Positions 1-6,492 of a stretch of 18,244 bases of DNA are shown here, in pieces (positions within the stretch are counted from its first letter, which is position 1; each line of letters starts with the position of its first letter). Below the pieces are notes generated by a model that searched no databases, had not been told where the DNA came from, and saw only the letters and a list, made by a program, of their open reading frames with translations. The DNA is taken from contig DEUO01000118.1 of assembly GCA_002362595.1 (NCBI GenBank), positions 1 through 18,244 of the forward strand, read 5' to 3'. The translations under genes and the position numbers were made by a program. Source of the stretch: Caryophanales bacterium UBA3260 (GTDB taxonomy: Bacteria > Bacillota_I > Bacilli_A > RF39 > UBA660).

Positions 1-57
1 TTTTATAAGTAATAATAAGATAAATATTATAATAATAGTCCTGCTTAATTTTTTCAA
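1..57 (-). CDS. Start of a leftward gene for a membrane-anchored or secreted protein (cut by window edge)
   Basis: Reading leftward from a TTG at 57-55, an open frame runs off the window edge after 19 codons. It gives a short basic head (M-K-K-L-S-R-T) followed by an unbroken Ile/Leu/Phe stretch to residue 18, typical of a signal anchor or signal peptide. An AGGGTGA Shine-Dalgarno sequence lies at 68-62. The TTG at 57 is preferred over the TTG at 60 because it leaves 7 bases after AGGG, like the other genes here. The product cannot be named from 19 residues. It lies 208 bases downstream of ftsW in the same direction, with no recognisable terminator between them. A chance reading frame cannot be excluded at this length, but the ribosome site, basic head and hydrophobic core together make it likely real. 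Confidence 0.5.
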   Translation of the reverse strand, partial: MKKLSRTIIIIFILLLLIK

Positions 58-265
58 CAAATCACCCTAACTAATATAGTAAAGGGAAATATATGATAAG
101 GCAAGATTTTTTTTAATGGTATTTTTGGAAGTATTTTTAGGATTTAGAAGATATTTTAAGATGGTTTTTTTATGGTTTTAATATAAATATATATTTTGGA
201 TGGTTATATAAGAGTAAAAGATAAATATAGATAGTTTTTTAGAGTAAAATTTAAAGAGATAGATG

Positions 266-1345
266 TTAAAGTTTTTTAGAAATACTTAGAATAATACCGA
301 TACTTGCCATGCTGACTAATAGAGATGAACCACCATAAGATAGGAAGACACAAGTTATACCAGTTGTAGGGATGGTTCCTGTTACTACAAGAATGTTTAG
401 AATAACTTGGAGAATAATACCGAAAGATAAACCAAAAGAGAGATATTTTAAGAATAGGTCTTGTTGTTTTAAGGATATTAAAATAGAACGATAAAATATT
501 ATTATAAATAATGATATAGTAAAGATTATGCCAAGGTAGCCGAATTCTTCAGCTATTATAGAAAAAATAAAGTCTGTTTGAGGTTCAGGGAGGTAAAAGT
601 TTTTTTGAATTGAATTGCCAAATCCTACGCCAAGAAGGCTTGATGGCCCAATTGCATATAAGCTTTGAATTATTTGAAATCCACTACCTAATGGGTCGCT
701 CCAAGGATTAAGATAAGCAACGATTCTTTCTAAACGATATGGAGCGATTGCTATTAAGATAACAATACCAATTAAGCCGACTAAACCTATTTTTATAAAA
801 AAAGATATTTTAGGGCCGGAAACAAATATTAAACCGACTAAAGTTAAAATAATAACCATAGCTGTTCCAAAATCTGGTTCTAACATTATAAGGAGGAAAA
901 AGAGAATAATAATAAGAAATAATGGTAATAAGCCTTTTTTTATATCTTTAATATTTTTATTATTATGAGATAGATATTTAGAAGTATAGATAATTAAACC
1001 TATTTTAGTGAATTCTGATGGTTGAATACCTAAGGAGCCGATGCCAAACCAGCTACGAGAACCATTTCTGATCTTACCTATTCCAGGAATTAAAACTAGA
1101 ATTAAGAGAATGAAACATATAAATAGAATTTTATTACTATATTTTTCATAGAGAGAAGGGTTTATATTAATTAATATTTTTATTATAAGTAAGCCAAATA
1201 GAAAGAAGATAAATTGAGATTTTACAAATTTATATGGATCGTTAAATTTGTATGCAGCCCAAATACTAGAAGAAGAATAAACCATAATTATACCAAAAGA
1301 TATTATAATGATTGTTGATATAAGTAATATTTTATCTATTTTCAT
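266..1345 (-). CDS. ftsW: FtsW/SpoVE-type peptidoglycan glycosyltransferase (SEDS family)
   Basis: This is an integral membrane protein of the SEDS family, which polymerises lipid II into glycan strands together with a class B penicillin-binding protein, usually at the division septum. The 359-residue sequence is almost entirely hydrophobic segments. Family motifs in order are GSRSWF (95-100) with QPSEF (108-112), EPDFGTA (156-162), NPWSDPLGSGFQ (213-224), YLPEPQTDFIF (251-261) and the C-terminal SYGGSS (336-341). Asp258 in the TDFIF motif corresponds to the proposed catalytic Asp. The NGSRSW and NPWSDPLGSGFQIIQSL stretches resemble Bacillus SpoVE/FtsW more than RodA, so a divisome or sporulation role is more likely than elongation; SpoVE cannot be excluded. 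The ATG is preceded by AGGTGAG at 1355-1349. The length is normal. The upstream neighbour is closed by a terminator, so this gene probably has a promoter that I could not identify. Confidence 0.93.
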   Translation of the reverse strand: MKIDKILLISTIIIISFGIIMVYSSSSIWAAYKFNDPYKFVKSQFIFFLFGLLIIKILININPSLYEKYSNKILFICFILLILVLIPGIGKIRNGSRSWFGIGSLGIQPSEFTKIGLIIYTSKYLSHNNKNIKDIKKGLLPLFLIIILFFLLIMLEPDFGTAMVIILTLVGLIFVSGPKISFFIKIGLVGLIGIVILIAIAPYRLERIVAYLNPWSDPLGSGFQIIQSLYAIGPSSLLGVGFGNSIQKNFYLPEPQTDFIFSIIAEEFGYLGIIFTISLFIIIFYRSILISLKQQDLFLKYLSFGLSFGIILQVILNILVVTGTIPTTGITCVFLSYGGSSLLVSMASIGIILSISKKL

Positions 1346-1388
1346 CTACTCACCTATTTTAATATATGATTAGATAGAATTTAAATGT

Positions 1389-1416
1389 AAAAAATCTTAT
1401 CATTAAGATAAGATTT
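1389..1416 (-). terminator. Intrinsic terminator of the 522-residue membrane protein gene, overlapping its stop codon
   Basis: A perfect 10-bp inverted repeat (1392-1401 with 1407-1416, loop of 5) is followed on the minus strand by a run of six T (1394-1389, partly within the stem). The distal arm includes two bases of the TAA stop (1417-1415), so the hairpin begins inside the coding end. It separates the gene at 1415-2983 from ftsW. Confidence 0.8.
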
Positions 1417-2983
1417 ATTCTTTTATAGTAATAGACTCAAATATTTCGTTATAATAGTTTTCACATTTATTTGGTTCTGTATCAAGACCAATGTTATATT
1501 CTAGTAAGATTACATTACCATTTATTGTTGCTACATTAATCTTTTTATTAAAGTAACGTTTTTGTTGTTCCAGAGTATACCAGATTGTATCGTCTCTTTT
1601 TAATTCGACAATGTCTTTTTCTATTTTTTCATATTTTTGATATTGAGTAATATAGTCGTTAGCATCGTGGAATTTATTTATTCGAGAAATTGTTAATTCA
1701 CATGTTTTTATTTCTTCTTTGCCATTTGGACTATATAAATATTTATATATTTTCCCTTGCTGTTTTTTAAAGTCTTCAGGAATTGTTATATTGAATGTAT
1801 TTTCAACATCGAATGATAAGCGATCTATTACACCATCGTATACTGGCTTTTTCTTTTCTTCAATATATTTAGTTATGTAATCATAGCCAGTCTTTATTGG
1901 GGCGTTAGGTAATTCATACATTGAAATATAAAATATTATTGCATAAAATATGACAAATATTATGAATGCTAAGAGGAAGTTAGTTCCTCCTGCTTTATAA
2001 CATAATTGGTTTAATTCATATTGATTTTTTTTACGATTTTTTTTTGCTTTTCTTATTAATTTTGTTTTGGTTTTGGCATATGCTAGGTATAGAGGGTTAG
2101 CAATAAAAGCTACTACTAATGATAAGATAGCGTATGATACTAGGGAATATGTTAATGATAAATTTGTTAGAATATAGAATTCAATAAAGTAGATTATTAA
2201 GCCGAGAAAGTAGATTTTTTTGTTTATGAAGTATGCACCTTTAAAGATTAAGGCTTGGAATGAGAAGACAGACATGTTTATTTTATTATATTCGTGTCTG
2301 ATATAGTTAGATAGTAAGTCTATTTCGTTTACTTCTGGTAATGGTTCGTCTAAACCTAAGTCTTTTTTTGCAGGCATTGGTTGAGTTGGTGGTGTAAATG
2401 CTGGTTTTTGTTTTTTGCCAAAAAGATTACTGCCAAAGAATTTACCTTTTTCTTGAACGTCTTTAGCTTGAGCACTGCTGTCGATAGTATTAAGGCCTAG
2501 CTTGCCTCCACTTAGGGGTTGATTGTTTGCCCAATTAGCGTCGTTTTGCATGATATTTGATGATGCATCAGGTGATGTATAAACAGGGTTTGTGGTGGCG
2601 TTAAATGGTTGAGGATTTATTTTAGGTTTAGGTTGTTCAATTGGTTTAAATCTAGGTTGTGCAGAAGGGTTTTCGATAAATGTTTCATCTAGTACTTCGG
2701 TATTATCGGATACTACACCATTTACTTGGTTTAGCATGTCTTCATCAAATAAGACATCTATTTCTTCTTGAGTGGAAGAATCAGGACTATTTTTTTGACC
2801 TACTCCCCAACTTATTACTTTGTTACTAGCTTGATAGGTTGTTGCTGAGCCGACGTTTGAAAGAACGCTGTGGGGACTATCGGCCATTATTTGATTTTTG
2901 ATAGTTTGTGCAGGTCCACTCTTCCAACTAGTAAGAGTGGTTTTGTTTTGTTGCATATTTAGATTGTTTTTTTCTTCATTCAT
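1415..2983 (-). CDS. Membrane protein with long disordered N-terminus and three transmembrane segments, function unknown
   Basis: I do not recognise a characterised family. The 522 residues fall into three parts. Residues 1-220 are polar and low in complexity, rich in Asn, Gln, Pro, Ser and Lys (QPKPKINPQPF at 117-127), with no signal peptide, so they are probably cytoplasmic and disordered. Residues 236-353 hold three hydrophobic segments (about 257-275, 279-302, 335-353) split by a very basic loop (302-319). The pattern of a short aromatic helix, IYFLGLIIYF and ANPLYLAYAKTK faintly recalls DUF2628-type membrane proteins. Residues 360-522 form a mixed alpha/beta domain predicted outside the membrane, with Cys428 and Cys507 available for a disulfide. 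The ATG follows GAGGTG with a 9-base gap. The gene has its own promoter (3004-3032) and terminator (1389-1416), so it is probably expressed alone. Confidence 0.8.
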   Translation of the reverse strand: MNEEKNNLNMQQNKTTLTSWKSGPAQTIKNQIMADSPHSVLSNVGSATTYQASNKVISWGVGQKNSPDSSTQEEIDVLFDEDMLNQVNGVVSDNTEVLDETFIENPSAQPRFKPIEQPKPKINPQPFNATTNPVYTSPDASSNIMQNDANWANNQPLSGGKLGLNTIDSSAQAKDVQEKGKFFGSNLFGKKQKPAFTPPTQPMPAKKDLGLDEPLPEVNEIDLLSNYIRHEYNKINMSVFSFQALIFKGAYFINKKIYFLGLIIYFIEFYILTNLSLTYSLVSYAILSLVVAFIANPLYLAYAKTKTKLIRKAKKNRKKNQYELNQLCYKAGGTNFLLAFIIFVIFYAIIFYISMYELPNAPIKTGYDYITKYIEEKKKPVYDGVIDRLSFDVENTFNITIPEDFKKQQGKIYKYLYSPNGKEEIKTCELTISRINKFHDANDYITQYQKYEKIEKDIVELKRDDTIWYTLEQQKRYFNKKINVATINGNVILLEYNIGLDTEPNKCENYYNEIFESITIKE

Positions 2984-3003
2984 AAACCTACACCTCTATT
3001 ATA

Positions 3004-3032
3004 ATAATATCATTTATTTGGTAACATGTAAA
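3004..3032 (-). promoter_or_regulatory. Sigma-A-type promoter for the 522-residue membrane protein gene
   Basis: On the minus strand a -35 TTTACA (3032-3027) and a -10 TATTAT (3009-3004) are separated by exactly 17 bases, with a TG one base ahead of the -10 (extended -10). Initiation near 2997 would leave a leader of about 14 bases carrying the GAGGTG ribosome site. Confidence 0.6.
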
Positions 3033-3058
3033 TTTAATAAGATAAGATATTAACATTT

Positions 3059-4975
3059 TTAAGTAAATTCTTTTTTTAGTGTTTTTGCCTCAGGTGGGAA
3101 GGTTGTTTCGAGGTAGAATATACGAATTTTTTCACTTAATAGATACATTATATGTTTTAAAAATTTTTGTTTATCATCTAAATAGATGGTATCTAGAAGC
3201 ATTAGAAAGTAACTATTTAGTTCGAGCCATAAGGTATTTAATTCTTCTAAAGATAGTTTTTTGTAATGTGGTTCATACTCTATAATAATGTTTTCTAAGA
3301 AAGGTTCAAAATATAATAAGATAGATTCTGTTGTGTCGATGATACATGTTTTATATAGAACATATAAAGAATATATGTCTAGGGAGTTTGTTGCTTGATA
3401 GATAGAAATAGAAGAATATATTTGTTTTAGAAGGTCATCTGTCATAGATTTGGGGTTAGTTTTAGATAGGAACCATATTAATAGTATTGCTTGATATGAA
3501 TCAAAACCCATCTCAATCATGTCATTTAGAGATTCTATATCGATATTTAGAGTTGATGTAATGATGTCTAAGTTTTTTGATATATCGTCTAGTGATGAAA
3601 GATAATTAAATAAGTCATAGTTAGTTTTTAAAATATTTTTGGCTTCGTATGTTATTACAGCTTCTTCTACTACTTCACTTTTTAGGGTATACTCAAATTC
3701 TCTTTGGTATTTTTGGATACGACGATGAATGGCTGAATATGAGTAATTAGATTTTAGGCAGTATTGTCTTAAGGATTGCTCTTGAAAATAGTATTTTATA
3801 CGAGTTTTCGGGAATCTTCGTACTTCATCGACAATTGATTTTAGGGTAATTTTTCGTTCTTCATCAGTTTCAGTTATATTTAAATCGAGATAGCGAGAAA
3901 TAATGGTGTTATAATTTATATTATTTTTTTTACAATAAGTAAATAATGGTTCATCATCATAGTAATATTTTATATATGCTTCGTGCCAAGCTTCGACACA
4001 TTTGTTAACTATTTCTTGAAGAGGAAGAGATGAAGTTGCTTTTTTCTTAATGATAGATGATCTAATTGAACTAGCGTTAAGATGATTGATACGGCAGTAA
4101 TCACGAAGAGGAATACCATCATAGTAGTAAATAATTCCTTGTTTTTTTATGGCCTTTATAGCAGTATCTATTAAGGTATCTATATTTAAGGTAGAATCTT
4201 TTTCTAATGCTCTTTTTACAAAGGAGACAACGCTATAGTAAGATATATCATGATTGATGCAATAATCTCTTAGAGTTGTTCCATTATATTGATATTTTGG
4301 AATAAAGGGAGAATATTCATCCATAATAATATTTACTAGTTCATCATCACTAGTAATAGGATGTATTTTAGTATAGCGATTGATACGAGCAATAATAGCA
4401 CGGTAGCTAATATTTTTTTTATCACAATATTCTTTTAGTGGAATACCACAATAGTAGTAACGATAAATACCGAAATGTTCTTTTTTTTCATATTCGTGAA
4501 CAATTTCAGTGACTGATTTGTTTGGGTCTTGGTTGCGGATATTTAAAATATGTCCTCTTATTGTGTTATATTTTAGATCAGGATGAAGGGCGCAATAGTC
4601 TTTTAAGGGAATATTGTCAACATATAAAGTGAAATTATGATTTTCAAAGCAATCTAGAGATTGTTTTACTAGTTCGTCGTTTGTAAGATTTGGATTTTTT
4701 GCTTTTAATTTATTGATACGAGAAATAATTGTTTGAAAATTTATATCGTGTTCTTGGCAATACTTGCGTAAGGAGATATCTCCTACCATATATAATGTTC
4801 CTGTGTTACAGGTTTTTATTACAAGATTAACTATTTCTTGGTCAGTAAGATGGGCGTATTTAGGGTTGTTTCTTTTTTTCCAGACTCTTGTTCTTACAGA
4901 GTTAGGATTTAGACCATGAGCAAGGCAATAAGCGTTAAGAGGAATATTATCAAAAAAATATTTTACTTGTTGCAT
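3059..4975 (-). CDS. Protein of eight tandem ~55-residue HTH-like repeats plus helical C-terminal domain, function unknown
   Basis: I do not recognise the family. Residues 5 to about 445 consist of eight degenerate tandem repeats, with the Tyr-Cys marker at 16, 72, 127, 183, 238, 293, 347 and 405 (spacing 54-58). The consensus is roughly K-Y-Y-x-D-G-I-P-L-R-D-Y-C, five or six residues, I-N-Y-x-T-I-x-x-R-I, then a Lys-rich stretch and a (L/I)T-x-(D/E)E(L/I)V helix. Helix, I-N-Y turn, then T-I-x-x-R-I resembles a helix-turn-helix with its recognition helix, so each unit may bind DNA or RNA. Residues 446-638 are non-repetitive, Leu/Ile-rich and probably all-helical. There is no signal peptide or membrane segment, so the protein is cytoplasmic. 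The ATG follows AGGAG by 7 bases. The gene has its own extended -10 promoter and is not in the tRNA-synthetase operon. No terminator is visible before the next gene. A structural or protein-binding repeat is the alternative. Confidence 0.82.
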   Translation of the reverse strand: MQQVKYFFDNIPLNAYCLAHGLNPNSVRTRVWKKRNNPKYAHLTDQEIVNLVIKTCNTGTLYMVGDISLRKYCQEHDINFQTIISRINKLKAKNPNLTNDELVKQSLDCFENHNFTLYVDNIPLKDYCALHPDLKYNTIRGHILNIRNQDPNKSVTEIVHEYEKKEHFGIYRYYYCGIPLKEYCDKKNISYRAIIARINRYTKIHPITSDDELVNIIMDEYSPFIPKYQYNGTTLRDYCINHDISYYSVVSFVKRALEKDSTLNIDTLIDTAIKAIKKQGIIYYYDGIPLRDYCRINHLNASSIRSSIIKKKATSSLPLQEIVNKCVEAWHEAYIKYYYDDEPLFTYCKKNNINYNTIISRYLDLNITETDEERKITLKSIVDEVRRFPKTRIKYYFQEQSLRQYCLKSNYSYSAIHRRIQKYQREFEYTLKSEVVEEAVITYEAKNILKTNYDLFNYLSSLDDISKNLDIITSTLNIDIESLNDMIEMGFDSYQAILLIWFLSKTNPKSMTDDLLKQIYSSISIYQATNSLDIYSLYVLYKTCIIDTTESILLYFEPFLENIIIEYEPHYKKLSLEELNTLWLELNSYFLMLLDTIYLDDKQKFLKHIMYLLSEKIRIFYLETTFPPEAKTLKKEFT

Positions 4976-5001
4976 GATACTACTCCTCTCTTTTGTTTTT
5001 T

Positions 5002-5030
5002 ATTATATCACAAGATTTAAAGTTAATTAA
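5002..5030 (-). promoter_or_regulatory. Extended -10 promoter for the eight-repeat protein gene
   Basis: The minus strand carries a perfect -10 TATAAT (5007-5002) preceded by TG and one base (extended -10). A weak -35, TTAATT (5030-5025, three of six matches), lies 17 bases upstream. Initiation near 4995 gives a leader of about 20 bases with an AGGAG ribosome site. The weak -35 partly overlaps the T-tract of the gatB terminator. Confidence 0.6.
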
Positions 5031-5053
5031 AAAGACAAGATTATCTCTTGTCT
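5027..5053 (-). terminator. Intrinsic terminator ending the hisS-gatB operon, overlapping the gatB stop codon
   Basis: An 8-bp inverted repeat, AGACAAGA (5053-5046) with TCTTGTCT (5040-5033), closes a 5-base loop that contains the gatB TAA. It is followed on the minus strand by TTTTAA. The 5' arm encodes the last gatB codons, so the hairpin sits at the very end of translation. The U-tract is short. Confidence 0.7.
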
Positions 5054-6492
5054 AATTCAGCATGTAAAATTTCTTTGGTCATAACAGGGTTTGCTTTACC
5101 TCTTGTATTTTTCATTACTTGACCAACAAAATAATCGAATAAATTATCTCTTCCACCTTTATATTGTTCTATTTGAGTTGGACTATTATCAAGTATTTCA
5201 GTAATAATGCGAGTTAGTTCTTCTTTATCACTTATTTGAGCATTATCTTTGCTAATATAGTTTTTAGGTTCTTTTTGTTCTTCGATAGCTTTAAAGAATA
5301 CTTCTTTTGCTTGTTTACTTGATAGAGTTCCACTACTAATAGAGTCAGTTATTTGTTTTAGCATAGATGGAGTTAGGTAGAATTCACTAATAGATATGTT
5401 TTCTTTGTTTAATTCTCCTATTACATTAACACTAACCCAGTTAGCTGCTGTTTTAGCATCTATTCCTATTTTAACGCATTCTTCATAGTAATCAGAAATA
5501 GATTTTTCTTTTACTAAGACGCCAGCATCATATGAAGATAAGCCATATTCATTAATATATTTTTTCTTGCGGTCCATTGCAAGTTCAGGAATAGAAGCGC
5601 GTATTTCATCTAACCATTCTTTAGTTATTTTGAATTTAGGAATGTTTGGTTCAACGAAATATTTATAATCGATAGCATCAGCTTTGCTACGCATACGGAT
5701 TGTAGTTCCAGATTCTTCGTCCCAACGACGAGTTTCTTGTTCTACTTCGCCACCATTTTCTAATATTTCTGTTTGACGTTCTATTTCATAGTTAATGGCA
5801 TCTCTTACACCACCAAAAGAGTTAACGTTTTTAGTTTCGCTACGAGTTCCCCAGTTTTTAGGGTCGTTTTCATCTAAGGAAGCATCCATTAAAGATACGT
5901 TTATATCACATCTAATTTGACCTTTTTTACTATCTGCTTCAGAGATACCAGCATATTGGTAAACGCTTCGCATGTGTTCTAGGAAGGCAACTGCTTCTTT
6001 AGCACTATGAATGTCTGGTTCAGTAACTAATTCAAGTAAAGGAACACCCGCTCTATTGTAATCGATATTACTTGTTGAGTAGAAGTGATCTAGGGACGCA
6101 GCATCTTCTTCTAAGTGAATGTTATTTACTCTTACCGTTTTAAGTTCATCGCCACATTCAAATTCAACTTTACCATAAATTCCTACAGGAATAGGTTTTG
6201 TTTCTTGAGTAATTTGAAAGTTTTTTGGCATGTCTGGATAGTAATAATTCTTACGTTCAAAATACATATATTCTGGTTGAGAACAATTAAGTATCATACT
6301 AGCCATTAAAGCAAGTCTTACAGCTTCTTTATTTACTACAGGTAAAGTACCAGGGAAGCCCATATCAAGAGGTCTTACATTAGTATTAGGAGATTCACTG
6401 TATTCATTTCTTGCAGCACTAAATACTTTGGTATTAGTTTCGCTCATTTCGCAGTGCATTTCTAATCCTATTTTAGCTAGATATTTAGTCAT
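5041..6492 (-). CDS. gatB: Asp/Glu-tRNA amidotransferase subunit B
   Basis: GatB carries the kinase half of GatCAB: it activates the side chain of misacylated Asp-tRNA(Asn) or Glu-tRNA(Gln) with ATP and receives ammonia from GatA. The 483 residues match the family length. Recognisable blocks are IGLEMHCE (8-15), PNTN...LDMGFPGTLPVVNKEAV (35-58), YYYPDMPKNFQ (83-93), HLEEDAA (126-132), DYNRAGVPLLELVTEPD (144-160), RCDINVS (194-200) and ETKNVNSF (219-226). The C-terminal third carries the helical and YqeY-like tRNA-binding regions ending KNTRGKANP. The MHCE block, where GatB more often has VHVE, marks a divergent subgroup. The ATG overlaps the gatA stop by one base (TAATG), and the AAAGGAGG ribosome site lies within the gatA end, so translation is probably coupled. 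This is the last gene of the operon. Confidence 0.95.
   Translation of the reverse strand: MTKYLAKIGLEMHCEMSETNTKVFSAARNEYSESPNTNVRPLDMGFPGTLPVVNKEAVRLALMASMILNCSQPEYMYFERKNYYYPDMPKNFQITQETKPIPVGIYGKVEFECGDELKTVRVNNIHLEEDAASLDHFYSTSNIDYNRAGVPLLELVTEPDIHSAKEAVAFLEHMRSVYQYAGISEADSKKGQIRCDINVSLMDASLDENDPKNWGTRSETKNVNSFGGVRDAINYEIERQTEILENGGEVEQETRRWDEESGTTIRMRSKADAIDYKYFVEPNIPKFKITKEWLDEIRASIPELAMDRKKKYINEYGLSSYDAGVLVKEKSISDYYEECVKIGIDAKTAANWVSVNVIGELNKENISISEFYLTPSMLKQITDSISSGTLSSKQAKEVFFKAIEEQKEPKNYISKDNAQISDKEELTRIITEILDNSPTQIEQYKGGRDNLFDYFVGQVMKNTRGKANPVMTKEILHAELDKR

Noticed and set aside
58..265. AT-rich spacer between ftsW and the left-edge gene, with short recurring words (AACCAT, TTTTACTC) and TATATT -10-like boxes.
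   Set aside because: The words are short and irregular, the -10-like boxes have no matching -35 or lie too close to the ribosome site, and no hairpin with a T-run was seen. Nothing is assigned here.
1361..1391. Possible ftsW promoter: TTTACA and TATATT ahead of ftsW.
   Set aside because: The spacing is 19 bases and initiation would fall inside the ftsW ribosome site. The -35 would also overlap the T-tract of the preceding terminator.
2998..3003. Perfect TATAAT upstream of the 522-residue protein gene.
   Set aside because: It is so close to the ribosome site that initiation would remove it; the TATTAT six bases upstream with TTTACA at 17 bases is the better promoter.
3640..4965. Repeats in the 638-residue protein considered as a DNA-level tandem repeat.
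   Set aside because: The units are diverged at the nucleotide level; only the protein pattern is regular, so this is not a recent duplication array.
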